The notes under the pieces: generated by a model
The model's input: the letters and a program-made list of their open reading frames with translations, nothing else
What the model was told of the DNA's origin: nothing
Databases searched by the model: none
Program-made: the position numbers and the translations under genes
Assembly: GCA_903825315.1 (NCBI GenBank)
Contig: CAIKAD010000001.1
Location: forward strand, 434,001 to 498,000
DNA length: 64,000 bases
Reading direction: 5' to 3'
Origin: an uncultured Candidatus Peregrinibacteria bacterium
GTDB taxonomy: Bacteria; Patescibacteriota; Gracilibacteria; Peribacterales; Peribacteraceae
Part shown: piece after piece, positions 33,275-42,396 of the stretch
How positions within the stretch are numbered: the stretch's first letter is position 1
Layout of the letters: the number at the start of each line of letters is the position of its first letter

Positions 33275-33361
33275 TGGTGCCGACGGAGAGACTCGAACTC
33301 TCACATCCTTGCGGATACACGCTCCTGAAGCGTGCGCGTCTACCAATTCCGCCACGTCGGC
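33275..33361 (-). tRNA. tRNA-Leu (anticodon CAG)
   Basis: Class II fold: acceptor GCCGACG/CGTCGGC, anticodon stem CACGC/GCGTG with loop TTCAGGA, variable arm, T-loop TTCGAGT, encoded CCA. TACAAT (33371-33376, minus strand) ends 9 nt before the mature 5' end, so the precursor leader is only a few nt. Confidence 0.95.
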
Positions 33362-33528
33362 TATGAACATATTGTACTGTGAAATGCATGGGAGGGAAGG
33401 CGATTGCCGCTACTGGGACAAATTGAGTCCCAAGATCTACTCTTGCAAATATATCCGCTGATTCGGTAATTCTATGGCTCGCGTGTTGTGACGTGCATCG
33501 TAGTGGTTGTATGTGTCATGATAGGATC

Positions 33529-35502
33529 ATGAAGAGGCTGACACTCGAGCGGTTCTCGCATGCTCTCCTTCTCCTTATTCTCATTATCTCGGTTCTTTGG
33601 CGAGGCGGAAAAGGAGTGGAAGGGACATGGCTTCTCATTGCGGCAGGTTGTTCGGTTGTGCTGCTTTCCTATGCTCACGGCCGCAAGAAGCCCCAGGAGG
33701 GTCAGGCAGTCCCCATTCTTCCCTGGGCGGGTCTGATGCTCTTTGTCGTCTGGACCATCCTCAGTTTCTTGTTCTCCCTCTCACGCAACTATGGTCTCGA
33801 CGAAGTATTGCGCGACGGGACATTAGTTCTTCTTCTTTTCTGGGCTGTACGAAATGTACGGGATACAAAAGGGGAGTTCCGTCCGTTCCTCTACCTACTC
33901 TTACGTACTCTGGCCTATCTTACGATTATCGCCGCTGTTATTGGCACGTTCGTCTACGTCTTTCAACCTGTGAACCGTTTTGTTGGTTCTTTTTTCTACT
34001 ATCGCTTTTCCACGGATTACTGGCCCAATGCCTGGGCGGAGTTTATGCTCCTTTCATGGCCGGTGGTGCTGTGGTGGAGCATGCAAGCGAAGAGTAAGAG
34101 TGAGAAGCTTGTCCGTAAGATGATCCTGGGATGGGTCATCGGGTGTTTCCTGCTCAGCTTTTCCCGGGGCGCGGTCATTGCGTTTGCGGGTCAGCTTACT
34201 CTGCTTGTGTTCTTCCAATTTCTTTGGACTAAGAACGATGGAAAGTGGGTGTATGGCAAGAAGGCTCTTCGCACATTGGTCATTGTTGGTGTAGTGGCGA
34301 TGGTGACGTTTATGATGATTAATCTCGTACGTGGCCGTTTCTATGCCGTCGAATCCGTTAGCCGAAAGGTGACGTTTACTTCGGAGGAGGGAGCGACTTC
34401 GTTTACGGAACGTGCTCAGTTCTTCAGCCAGGCGTTAGAGCTTTCCAGGATGCGGCCGCTCTTCGGGTGGGGGCCGTATAGTTTTCGTTTCATACAGCCG
34501 CGATTGCAGAAGGACGTGTTGCAGACGTCGGACCATCCTCACAATGCGTTCCTTAAGCTGGCTGTAGAGAGGGGATGGGCAGCAGCGCTCCTGTGGTTAA
34601 CGGTCATAGTTGGAGTTCTACTGTCAGCTGCCTTACGTCTATTCCGCACGACATCGCATGGAACAGGAGACGATGTAACTCTCCTTCTCCTTATCGCAGC
34701 CGCAGGTGTCCTCGCGCACAATCTCATCGATTACAATATTCAATTTGTTGGCATCGCCTTGCCGCTGATGCTCTTTCTCGGAATGCTTGTTCCCCTTACA
34801 ACATCAGTGAAGAAGAACAGCATTATTCGCTGGCAGCATACGACGGAAATTATCCTTGCTGTCGTGCTGCTTGTCGTGGCAACACTGGAATTCCGGTATC
34901 TTGTGCTCTCATCTCTCGGGCGGCATGCGGAGGCGGCAGGGAAGACGGAAATTGCGTTACAGTGGTACGCGGAAGCGGATGGTGATTTCTTTCCTCGAGA
35001 CATGTTGCTGAGCCGTGCGCTCCAGTATCTCAAGATCCATCGCTTGCAGGAGGCGGAACAAGTTACACGGAAATACCTCATGTCCAACAATCAGGATGCA
35101 CGCGCCTGGAAGATTCTGGGGGACATCCAGGTGGAAAACGGACGCGCAGGAGATGCTTTGGACTCGTACAGGAGCGCATTCCGCCTTTCTATGTACAACG
35201 ATGTTGGCATTGTGCACGGATATCTCTTGGCGCTCAGTATCCGGGGTGATACGCAGGAGCTCTCGGATGCTGAGTCTGCGGTGTATCTCCTGGCGAAGGA
35301 GTTTGATAATGGAATAGGCAAAAATACGCATTTCATCGCGTTATCCGGAAATGTGGAAGAATTTCACCAACTCATGCTGTTGGCGGAGCAGGTGTACCCT
35401 TCGGAAGCGCAGAAGTACCGCACGATGGACGAGGACGCAATGAAGCACGCAGAGCAGGCGCGGAATGATTTTTCGGCTCGGAAGCCGGGGTATTTGTGGT
35501 GA
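33529..35502 (+). CDS. O-antigen ligase / Wzy-type polymerase with C-terminal TPR
   Basis: The product (657 aa) has about eleven membrane helices and the Wzy_C signature region: LLSFSRGAVIAFAG, a large extracytoplasmic loop with RPLFGWGPYSFRFIQPR and DHPHNAFLKLAVERG, then more helices. The last 200 residues hold tetratricopeptide-like helices (LLSRALQYLKIHRLQEAEQ, ARAWKILGDIQVENGRAGDA). The family polymerises or ligates lipid-linked glycans outside the membrane; TPR fusions also occur in protein O-oligosaccharyltransferases. The acceptor is unknown. CATGAT ends 6 nt before ATG. Confidence 0.8.
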   Translation: MKRLTLERFSHALLLLILIISVLWRGGKGVEGTWLLIAAGCSVVLLSYAHGRKKPQEGQAVPILPWAGLMLFVVWTILSFLFSLSRNYGLDEVLRDGTLVLLLFWAVRNVRDTKGEFRPFLYLLLRTLAYLTIIAAVIGTFVYVFQPVNRFVGSFFYYRFSTDYWPNAWAEFMLLSWPVVLWWSMQAKSKSEKLVRKMILGWVIGCFLLSFSRGAVIAFAGQLTLLVFFQFLWTKNDGKWVYGKKALRTLVIVGVVAMVTFMMINLVRGRFYAVESVSRKVTFTSEEGATSFTERAQFFSQALELSRMRPLFGWGPYSFRFIQPRLQKDVLQTSDHPHNAFLKLAVERGWAAALLWLTVIVGVLLSAALRLFRTTSHGTGDDVTLLLLIAAAGVLAHNLIDYNIQFVGIALPLMLFLGMLVPLTTSVKKNSIIRWQHTTEIILAVVLLVVATLEFRYLVLSSLGRHAEAAGKTEIALQWYAEADGDFFPRDMLLSRALQYLKIHRLQEAEQVTRKYLMSNNQDARAWKILGDIQVENGRAGDALDSYRSAFRLSMYNDVGIVHGYLLALSIRGDTQELSDAESAVYLLAKEFDNGIGKNTHFIALSGNVEEFHQLMLLAEQVYPSEAQKYRTMDEDAMKHAEQARNDFSARKPGYLW

Positions 35503-35537
35503 TGTATTGGATGTTTATTCCGTCTTTGCCTCAATGC

Positions 35538-35654
35538 TTACCGGACGATTGGCAGGCTTACGACCATGGTGACCGTGAGGAGAGTGATAATCGCAGCGTG
35601 TGTTATGACCAGGGGAATATTGCTGCGGCGGGAGATTTGCTGCGTGTACTTCAT
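35538..35654 (-). CDS. Small membrane protein (38 aa)
   Basis: The frame encodes a basic N-terminus (KYTQQISRRSN) and one hydrophobic helix (IPLVITHAAIITLLTVTMVV). TATTCC ends 5 nt before ATG, close to the leaderless spacing seen elsewhere. No family is known to me. It is convergent with the Wzy-type gene and sits before tRNA-Pro. Confidence 0.42.
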   Translation of the reverse strand: MKYTQQISRRSNIPLVITHAAIITLLTVTMVVSLPIVR

Positions 35655-35751
35655 AAATAGGAATATGTGAAAAAGGCGGAGCAGTCTACGAGTGTGCGTA
35701 GGCCTGTCCAGTACACTAGACTTGTTACATACGGTAAATGTTGTGTTGTAT

Positions 35752-35828
35752 TGGTCGGGGCGAAAGGACTCGAACCTTCGACCTCACGGTCCCGAACCGT
35801 GCGCTCTAGCCAACTGAGCTACGCCCCG
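35752..35828 (-). tRNA. tRNA-Pro (anticodon CGG)
   Basis: Standard fold: acceptor CGGGGCG/CGCCCCG, D-arm GCTCAGTTGGCTAGAGC, anticodon stem CACGG/CCGTG with loop TTCGGGA, T-loop TTCGAGT, encoded CCA. TACTAT (35837-35842, minus strand) ends 8 nt before the mature 5' end, so transcription should begin at or next to base 1. Confidence 0.95.
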
Positions 35829-35918
35829 TCAGAGGAATAGTACCATGAAAATCGCCTTGAGCCAGGAGAGATCGTGCGAGAGGGGGCGGAGTATACTCAG
35901 TGCTCCTTCCCGTAATCC

Positions 35919-36581
35919 ATGCTATCCCCTTCCCGCTTCCGCATCGTCATACTCGCCGTAATCAGCTTTCTGTGCGGCATGCTCGTTACAGTCCTTGCGG
36001 CCTTTCTCCTCTTTTACAGGACGACAGGCACTCATACGTTTATTGAATGTGTAGCTAAGGGGAATCCTATACTGGAATCATTCCCACGGCAGTGCAGGTT
36101 GCCCGATGGGACGCTCACCATTGAGCCGATCGCTCTGGAAGATTCTGTCACAGTAGTCACCGCTACGAGTTCATCGAAGGACTCTTCGGTGGGAAATACC
36201 GTCCTAATCTTCCTTGGAAACAGTAAGGAGAATCCGAATGTGACGGACTGTAGCCGCGTTTATCCGGTTCAACGGTCAATCGACAGCTCATCTGATCCGC
36301 AAAAGGCAGCTCTTGAACAATTATTATCAGGTCCTACAGAGGAAGAAAAAGTGAGAGGGTTTGCTTCATTTTTGCCAGAGGGTGCCTCGCTGAAGAAACT
36401 GTCGGTCCAGAACGGTGTAGCTCGTGCGGAGTTTGATGCGGCACTGGAACAGGGCGTCGCAGGTTCCTGTCGCGTCGCTTCCATTCGCGCACAAATTACA
36501 AAGACACTTAAGCAGTTTACTGCAATAAAGGACGTGATTATCAGTGTGGATGGAAAAGTGAATGACATTTTGCAACCCTGA
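35919..36581 (+). CDS. GerMN-domain membrane protein
   Basis: The product (220 aa) has an N-terminal membrane helix (IVILAVISFLCGMLVTVLAAF), a short Cys-containing segment, a Thr/Ser linker and a C-terminal GerMN domain (PF10646): PQKAALEQLLSGPTEEEK, FLPEGASLKKLSVQNGVARAEFDA and a final KDVIISVDGK. GerMN domains occur in spore germination proteins and in surface lipoproteins of non-sporulating bacteria; their ligand is unclear. TATACT lies 21 nt upstream of the ATG, giving a short C/T-rich leader. Confidence 0.78.
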   Translation: MLSPSRFRIVILAVISFLCGMLVTVLAAFLLFYRTTGTHTFIECVAKGNPILESFPRQCRLPDGTLTIEPIALEDSVTVVTATSSSKDSSVGNTVLIFLGNSKENPNVTDCSRVYPVQRSIDSSSDPQKAALEQLLSGPTEEEKVRGFASFLPEGASLKKLSVQNGVARAEFDAALEQGVAGSCRVASIRAQITKTLKQFTAIKDVIISVDGKVNDILQP

Positions 36582-36585
36582 GGAT

Positions 36586-36612
36586 TCTTGAACGCAAAAC
36601 TCAAGACTTTTA
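36586..36612 (+). terminator. Probable terminator after the GerMN gene
   Basis: TCTTGA pairs with TCAAGA around a 9-nt loop and is followed by CTTTTAT. The stem is short, so confidence is moderate. Confidence 0.5.
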
Positions 36613-36661
36613 TAGCAAGGGAGATTTTGCTAGGATATTTATATTCTTCCAAACCCTACCT

Positions 36662-37363
36662 ATGAAAATTCGTGCATGGCATGTCATGGTCATCGTCATT
36701 ATCCTCTTCGGAGCGTGGCTCTGGATTGGCTATAATGGTCTCATCCAATCCAAAGAAGGCGTCAGTGCATCCTGGGCACAAGTGCAGACCGTCTATCAGC
36801 GCCGTGCTGACCTCATTCCCAATATCGTGAACTCCGTCAAAGGTTCCGCGAACTTTGAACAGTCCACGCTCACCGCCGTCACGAATGCACGCAGTGCCTG
36901 GGCGGCGGCTCAGCAGTCTGGATCTCTGAATGAACAGGTGAGTGCTGCAAGGGGAATGGATAGCGCTCTCTCCCGCCTACTCGTTACGGTCGAAGCGTAC
37001 CCGCAGCTCCAGTCCACACAGGCGTTCCGCGACCTCATTACGGAACTCGAAGGCTCGGAGAACCGCGTAGCGACGGCACGTCGAGATTACAACGAAACGG
37101 TGAGAGGCTTTAACGTAAAGGTGAAGAGTTTCCCCACGAACCTGCTTGCGGGGATGTTCGGCTTTGATCCCGCCGTCATGTTTGAAGCAAACTCCGGATC
37201 GGAGAATGCGCCGAATGTAGACTTTGGTCAGCCTGCTACGGGTACGACTGTGTCGTCACAAGGTGCAGCAGTATCCGCTGCCGCTTCTTCGGTAACTGCT
37301 CTGTCGTTATCCAGTGCCGCAACCGTCACGTCCTCCGCTGCTTCCGTTTCCTCTGCACAGTGA
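36662..37363 (+). CDS. LemA family protein
   Basis: The product (233 aa) has an N-terminal membrane helix and the LemA core: GYNGLIQSKEGVSASWAQVQ, YQRRADLIPNIVNSVKG, then a helical bundle ending in ARRDYNETVRGFNVKVKSFP and LLAGMFGFDP. A Ser/Thr/Ala-rich tail replaces the usual short C-terminus. LemA proteins are membrane-attached with no settled molecular role and are commonly paired with TPM-domain proteins, as here. The stop overlaps the ATG of the next gene by one base (TGATG), indicating coupled translation. Confidence 0.9.
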   Translation: MKIRAWHVMVIVIILFGAWLWIGYNGLIQSKEGVSASWAQVQTVYQRRADLIPNIVNSVKGSANFEQSTLTAVTNARSAWAAAQQSGSLNEQVSAARGMDSALSRLLVTVEAYPQLQSTQAFRDLITELEGSENRVATARRDYNETVRGFNVKVKSFPTNLLAGMFGFDPAVMFEANSGSENAPNVDFGQPATGTTVSSQGAAVSAAASSVTALSLSSAATVTSSAASVSSAQ

Positions 37364-38232
37364 TGGTTTCCACTACCCTCCGCATCTGGCGTTCCTTCGC
37401 GTTCGTCGGGCTCCTCTTAGGTTTCGTCCCCGCTGTGTTAGCGTTTACCGTACCTGTCAATGACGGGTATGTGACGGATACGACAGGAACGCTCACGGCT
37501 CAGCAGGATGCTGACTTGGAAAATTCGTTGAAGCAGTATAAAGATCAAACGAGTAATGAGATTGCCGTCCTTATTGTGCCTACGCTCAGCGGTGCAACAC
37601 TTAATGAGGTTGGTGTGCAGGTGGGACGAAAATGGGGTGTGGGAAGCAAGGAGAATAATAACGGGATTCTCATGCTCATAGCCCTACAGGACAGAGAGAT
37701 GGGCATTCTCACGGGGTACGGGATGGAGGGCGCAGTACCTGATGTGGTCGCTAAGGGAATCATCGATACGGACATTACGCCTGCTTTTCGTGATGGAAGG
37801 TATTTTGAGGGCATTAAGGCAGGCATTGAATCACTCGAAAAACATGTGGGAGGGGAATATAAGGCATCCCGTTATGAAGAACCTGCTTGGCTGGGTTTTG
37901 GGCCAGGATTGCTATTCATTTTGTTCATCGTGATTGATGTCCTAGCCGCATTCCTCGGTCGGTCAAAGTCCTGGTGGCTTGGAGGAGTGTTGGGGGGGGT
38001 GTTCGGACTGATTCTTGCGCTCATCTTTGGATGGTGGATATCTATTCCTATTCTTGTTGTTTTGGGTCTCATCTTTGACTATGTCGTTTCTCGTATGCCG
38101 AAGAGTCCGGGGGGGAGAGGTGGCGGGTTCTGGGGAGGATTGGGTGGTGGTGGCTTAGGAGGAGGAAGGGGTGGATTCGGTGGATTTGGAGGCGGCTCCT
38201 TTGGCGGAGGCGGGGCAAGCGGAAAATGGTAA
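37363..38232 (+). CDS. TPM-domain (YgcG-type) membrane protein
   Basis: The product (289 aa) has a signal peptide, a TPM domain (NDGYVTDTTGTLTAQQDADL, NEIAVLIVPTLSG, GVGSKENNNGILMLIALQDR), two to three membrane helices and a Gly-rich tail ending GGASGKW. TPM domains are linked to photosystem repair phosphatase activity in plants and to unknown membrane functions in bacteria; the Gly-rich tail is typical of YgcG proteins. It is translationally coupled to lemA. Catalytic activity cannot be claimed. Confidence 0.88.
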   Translation: MVSTTLRIWRSFAFVGLLLGFVPAVLAFTVPVNDGYVTDTTGTLTAQQDADLENSLKQYKDQTSNEIAVLIVPTLSGATLNEVGVQVGRKWGVGSKENNNGILMLIALQDREMGILTGYGMEGAVPDVVAKGIIDTDITPAFRDGRYFEGIKAGIESLEKHVGGEYKASRYEEPAWLGFGPGLLFILFIVIDVLAAFLGRSKSWWLGGVLGGVFGLILALIFGWWISIPILVVLGLIFDYVVSRMPKSPGGRGGGFWGGLGGGGLGGGRGGFGGFGGGSFGGGGASGKW

Positions 38233-38291
38233 GCAGAACTGGCAAGAGCCGCGAGCCTGGTGCACACTGTTCCCCGATCCTTTCGCACTCC

Positions 38292-39131
38292 ATGCGCCGT
38301 TGCATTTCCGGTGGCTTTGCCCTGATGCTCACGTTGACAGCGTGTACCGTTTCCCAGGGTCCCAGGCCAGAAGAAGTACTAAAAAGGGTGGCAACGGCAG
38401 GCCAAACGCTTCGGTCTGCGCATTTTTCAGCCGATGGAACGGTACAGTTTGCCGATGGTAATACCATTGCATTCTCTCTTTTGAACGGCGTGCTCCAGGA
38501 TGGGGGGAGGAAAATTTCCATGACGGCTTCTCTTCTGGATACCCAGCAATCTCTGTCATCGGGTTCTGCAATGGACATTATTATGCGTTCGCCATGCGAT
38601 ATCTACAGGAGGCCGCATAGTGAAGGTCAGGAAATGATTTCCCGTTGGATTAAGAGCAGTTGTAGTACAGCGGACACTCAGAAGGCTATTATTGATCCTC
38701 AATTTCTTGGAATGCAGATGGATGCAATCACCGTAGTACGGGACCGTGGCGTAGTAGTAGAGGAAGGACAGGCTCTGTACCACTATGACATCGCTCTCAA
38801 TCAAACGAAGCTGCAGGAATACATACAGTCGCTGCCCGGCGGAGAAGGTGCGGCGGATGACCGTGTTCAAGCTATCCTGAAGGGTAATACGGTGAACGGA
38901 GAAGTATGGATTAATACATCTTTGTACAGAGTGCAACGATTGGCGTGGAACATTGCTCCAAAAGCGGGACAGAAGGGAACAGCAGTTCATTTTTCTGTTC
39001 GCTTCTGGGATTTTGATGTTGCACCGGATATTCCGTTACCCACGGACAGTATCGCGCCGCCCTTGTCGGACGGAAACATCGATCCACTTCTCCATCTCTT
39101 TAATACCGCTGGGAACGGAAGTGCTTTCTGA
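38292..39131 (+). CDS. Putative lipoprotein of LolA/LppX-like type
   Basis: The start at 38292 gives MRRCISGGFALMLTLTAC, a lipoprotein signal with lipobox L-T-A-C. The mature part (about 260 aa) starts VLKRVATAGQTLRSAHFSADG, a helix and strand pair typical of LolA/LppX-like half-barrels that bind lipids, followed by further strands (GTVQFADGNTIAFSLLNG, GEVWINTSLYRVQRLAW). The fold assignment is from pattern only. The ATG lies behind a C/T-rich tract (GATCCTTTCGCACTCC), 59 nt after the TPM gene. Confidence 0.65.
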   Translation: MRRCISGGFALMLTLTACTVSQGPRPEEVLKRVATAGQTLRSAHFSADGTVQFADGNTIAFSLLNGVLQDGGRKISMTASLLDTQQSLSSGSAMDIIMRSPCDIYRRPHSEGQEMISRWIKSSCSTADTQKAIIDPQFLGMQMDAITVVRDRGVVVEEGQALYHYDIALNQTKLQEYIQSLPGGEGAADDRVQAILKGNTVNGEVWINTSLYRVQRLAWNIAPKAGQKGTAVHFSVRFWDFDVAPDIPLPTDSIAPPLSDGNIDPLLHLFNTAGNGSAF

Positions 39132-39153
39132 GGTATCCTGTCCTCCGACCCCT

Positions 39154-41211
39154 ATGCCAACGCCACCGCCTACCGCGCCACCGCCCGCAGCACCGTCTGT
39201 GGATAGTGTGACGACATCTCCAAAACAGGTCGCATCAACAGCACCGACGCAGGTATCCGGTGCAACCGTGCAGCGGATGAAGCAGATACTATTGGCAGTG
39301 GCTGGCGTGTTCTATGGGTTATACATCATCTGGTGTCTGTCATTGATGACTCTTCTTCCCACCACGAATCCAAACTTAGTCTACCTCAAGAGTGTAGGGT
39401 TATTTACGGCATTGGTGGGGGGGATTGTATTCCTTATCGTTGGAGCATTTCTGCTTCAGCGTAGTACCCGGCCTCTTCTTTCGGCAGATACGAAAGTGCG
39501 CGGCATTGTACGGATTGCACTTGCAGTCATTCCCGGGTTGCTCATAAGCGGAATAATGCCGCTGATGATTATTAGAGAACCGGTATTGCCCATGCTGTAT
39601 TCCCCCGATGACCCTGCGCAGCTCGTTGCACCTCTAGCCGTGACGTTCTCCTTGGAACAGACTGTGTCTATCCTTCAGCAATTGAAATTACGTCCGCTTG
39701 AATACTCGTGGTCAAACAACGGAGTGGCAACCGAAAAAACCGTCACTCCTAAGACGACCATCATGTTTCAGAGGGCGGGGATCTATACCGTGAGCGCAAA
39801 CATCTCCCTCTCCAATGGGACGAAGAAACGCGTTTCCAAACGTCTCATTATCGGCGAAGAAGAATTTACCGTATCGCCTCCGAAGCCGATTGTGGAACAA
39901 CCTGCAAAGTTTACGATCGCATCACTGCTCAATGACCCCAAGCTTCTTTCGCAGGTACAGTGGGATTTTGACAGTGATGGCATTGTGGACGAAGTAACGA
40001 AAACACCCGAGATCATGCATACTTTCTATATTGTGGAAAAGGTCAAAGTGACAGCTATCGTTGATCTTACCAACCAGACTCGCAGGACGTATGAAAAAGA
40101 AATTGATGTCGGAGAACCCCCGCCTTTGCCGTTTTCTCTTACACTGGAAACTGATCCACAGAAACTCGTAGGCCCCGTTCCGTTGGGAGTGTACTTTTAT
40201 GCGAAGACGGAGGAGCCACTGCGCGAGATTTACTGGGGGTTTGGTGATGGGCAGAACGAGCAAGGACCTAACGTTACGCGCGTCAGTCACGTCTACAAAA
40301 CCCCAGGGACATACGGTGTTGTATTGCGTGTTAGATCTGCAAGTGGAGAAATAGCTCAAATATCACAGGCGATTATTGCAACACCTGTTCTATCAATCCA
40401 GGATCTGACGTTCGATGGCACGCCGGAGATGGATAATAACACGCTGAAGGGAGAAGTGCCTCTCTCTGTTGATCTTACACCTAAAACCAATCAGCCTCTT
40501 GTACAGTTTTACTGGGAGTATCCCGAAGATCTTAATGCAGAGGTTAAAGGAGCTGAATTTCGGTCCGTATTTCGCCACGAGGGCACCTATGAGATCAAAC
40601 TGCTGGCACAAGAACCGGAGGGGAGTTCGGTACGCATTCCCATCAAGATCATTGCGACTCCTCCCAGCGCGCAGCCCAAAATTGATATTAGGCCGGAAAC
40701 GGGTTCCGCTCCACTCCATGTGTTCTTCGATGCTTCCAATACGTTTATACCGGAGAATGAGAAGGTGGCAGGATTCCTCTGGGATTTTGGTGACAAAGAA
40801 GGCGGGAGCAAGGAGCAATCGGGAAGCTCGCGGATGGAATACACATATCAAAAACCGGGTGAATATCACGTAAAGCTTACGGTAGTTACAACGAATGATA
40901 AGCAGTATGTAGCTGAGCGGACCATCATTGTTCTCAGCCAGAGGATTACCGCGTGCGGCACGGCAAGCCGTCTCAGTGTACTGGCGGGCGGTGCAATTCA
41001 GTTTGATGCATCCTGTTCATCCGGCGAACCCTCGACCTATTTGTGGGATGTACGCGGGGAAGACCGTCCCAATACCATTATTGCACAGAGCAGTGATATC
41101 AAGTTTGTCCACGTATTTGAACAGGCAGGCACGTACTCGGTGACGCTTACCGTAGAGAACGGCGACGGCGCGTCCGATTCCAAGACCCTCTCCATCACGG
41201 TTAATCCTTAA
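39154..41211 (+). CDS. Membrane protein with multiple PKD domains
   Basis: The product from 39154 is 685 aa. A Pro/Ala/Thr-rich cytoplasmic segment is followed by three membrane helices (LLAVAGVFYGLYIIWCLS, LFTALVGGIVFLIVGAF, IALAVIPGLLISGIM), then about six Ig-like PKD modules. Clear ones contain IYWGFGDGQNEQGP...VYKTPGTYGVVL, FLWDFGDKEGG...YTYQKPGEYHVKL and a final HVFEQAGTYSVTLTVENGDG. PKD modules serve as adhesion or spacer domains outside the cell. The longer frame from 38953 is not used, because it overlaps the lipoprotein gene. A 28-aa hydrophobic peptide gene follows after 29 nt. Confidence 0.8.
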   Translation: MPTPPPTAPPPAAPSVDSVTTSPKQVASTAPTQVSGATVQRMKQILLAVAGVFYGLYIIWCLSLMTLLPTTNPNLVYLKSVGLFTALVGGIVFLIVGAFLLQRSTRPLLSADTKVRGIVRIALAVIPGLLISGIMPLMIIREPVLPMLYSPDDPAQLVAPLAVTFSLEQTVSILQQLKLRPLEYSWSNNGVATEKTVTPKTTIMFQRAGIYTVSANISLSNGTKKRVSKRLIIGEEEFTVSPPKPIVEQPAKFTIASLLNDPKLLSQVQWDFDSDGIVDEVTKTPEIMHTFYIVEKVKVTAIVDLTNQTRRTYEKEIDVGEPPPLPFSLTLETDPQKLVGPVPLGVYFYAKTEEPLREIYWGFGDGQNEQGPNVTRVSHVYKTPGTYGVVLRVRSASGEIAQISQAIIATPVLSIQDLTFDGTPEMDNNTLKGEVPLSVDLTPKTNQPLVQFYWEYPEDLNAEVKGAEFRSVFRHEGTYEIKLLAQEPEGSSVRIPIKIIATPPSAQPKIDIRPETGSAPLHVFFDASNTFIPENEKVAGFLWDFGDKEGGSKEQSGSSRMEYTYQKPGEYHVKLTVVTTNDKQYVAERTIIVLSQRITACGTASRLSVLAGGAIQFDASCSSGEPSTYLWDVRGEDRPNTIIAQSSDIKFVHVFEQAGTYSVTLTVENGDGASDSKTLSITVNP

Positions 41212-41240
41212 AGACCATCACCCCCTCCCCCTCCTCCCCC

Positions 41241-41327
41241 ATGAAAAAGTCTACTATCCGCATTACTGCCACGATCGGTCTCATTGCGGTCGTTCTTGGA
41301 GCGATATTACCTTCCCTCATGTTCTAG
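41241..41327 (+). CDS. Hydrophobic micro-protein (28 aa)
   Basis: The frame reads a basic start (KKSTIR) and a single helix (ITATIGLIAVVLGAILPSLMF). The ATG is preceded by an exceptional C/T-only tract (CCCCCTCCCCCTCCTCCCCC), the strongest example of the pyrimidine-rich leader seen throughout the window. It lies directly behind the PKD protein gene on the same strand and ends 3 nt before tsaD (convergent). Too short for a family call; context and leader argue for a real gene. Confidence 0.45.
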   Translation: MKKSTIRITATIGLIAVVLGAILPSLMF

Positions 41328-41330
41328 TGA

Positions 41331-42377
41331 TCAGGAGATGGGCCGGATGAGTGTCTCTTCTAGTGGTAATGATGCGAGGGTTTCGAAGGGAATGGAAGCA
41401 TCCGCCCCAATTTCTGTTGCGTAGAAGTATCCCGCAGATGCGACCATTGCGGCATTGTCCGTGCAGTATGCGATGGATAGTGGTGTGCGGGGGGTGAGAT
41501 GGTGACGGGAGCAGAGATTCTCGAGAAGTTCCCGGAGTCTTGTATTGGCGGATACGCCACCAACGGCATGTACTTCCTGGACATGATCGAGGCTATCCAG
41601 CGCCTTTTCCACGCGATCAAGAAGGTGGTTACATATTGCTTCCTGATAGGAAGCGGAGACATTGGCCAGATCGTCTTTGGCTTTCGGATTATCACGCAGA
41701 AGATATTTAAAGGCGGTCTTGAGACCGGAAAAACTGAAGTCCAAGGTTTGCTCTCCTCTGAGAGGGAGAGGGAACGGATATCTCCGGGGATCCCCCCCGT
41801 GTGCCGCCCGGGAAAGGCTGGGACCGCCGGGATAGGGAAGTCCGAGAATACTGGCTCCTTTATCGAACGCTTCGCCTGCCGCATCGTCACGTGTGCGACC
41901 AATCAGTTTGCCGCTTGTATGTGACGTGCGGTACCAGAGGTCTGTGTGACCTCCAGATGCGGAAAGTGTCAGGACGGGAAAGTGTATGGTATCACTCTCA
42001 GCACCTGCGGGAATAAGCCACGGTGAACTGAGATGTCCGAGTGTGTGATGGATGCCAAGAAGCGGGCATTGCCAGGAATAGGCAAGCGCACGGGCAGTCG
42101 TTGTGCCCACAAGAAGGGAGCCAAGCAGGCCAGGTCCGCGGGTTACGGCGATGGCGTCAATTTCTTCAACGGGCATATCCGCCTGGTGGAGTGCCTCGCG
42201 GAGAACGGGAATCATGCATTCTACCTGCTTGCGCGCAGCTTCCTCTGGAATGACGCCGGCAAGATCCTCAAACGCAAGGCGCGAACTTGCAATAACATTA
42301 CTCAGCACTTCACGCCCGTCAGATACGAGAGAAACGGACGTTTCGTCACAGGAGGTTTCGATGCCAAGAACGATCAT
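41331..42377 (-). CDS. tsaD: tRNA N6-threonylcarbamoyladenosine transferase TsaD
   Basis: TsaD transfers the threonylcarbamoyl group to A37 of ANN-decoding tRNAs. The product (348 aa) starts MIVLGIETSCDETSVS, has the metal-binding His pair in GIHHTLGHLSSPW, TLSASGGHTDLW, and the C-terminal AVGGVSANTRLRE and AYCTDNAAMVA motifs. The start is confirmed by TATGCT ending 6 nt before ATG. It is divergent from lgt, with the two promoters interleaved. Confidence 0.95.
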   Translation of the reverse strand: MIVLGIETSCDETSVSLVSDGREVLSNVIASSRLAFEDLAGVIPEEAARKQVECMIPVLREALHQADMPVEEIDAIAVTRGPGLLGSLLVGTTTARALAYSWQCPLLGIHHTLGHLSSPWLIPAGAESDTIHFPVLTLSASGGHTDLWYRTSHTSGKLIGRTRDDAAGEAFDKGASILGLPYPGGPSLSRAAHGGDPRRYPFPLPLRGEQTLDFSFSGLKTAFKYLLRDNPKAKDDLANVSASYQEAICNHLLDRVEKALDSLDHVQEVHAVGGVSANTRLRELLENLCSRHHLTPRTPLSIAYCTDNAAMVASAGYFYATEIGADASIPFETLASLPLEETLIRPIS

Positions 42378-42383
42378 AGACGG

Positions 42384-42396
42384 AGCATAGTATACT
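42384..42396. promoter_or_regulatory. Back-to-back leaderless promoters of tsaD and lgt
   Basis: In 27 nt between the two start codons lie TATGCT on the minus strand (42384-42389), 6 nt before the tsaD ATG, and TATACT on the plus strand (42391-42396), 8 nt before the lgt ATG. The two polymerases cannot bind both at once, so expression may alternate. Confidence 0.65.
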
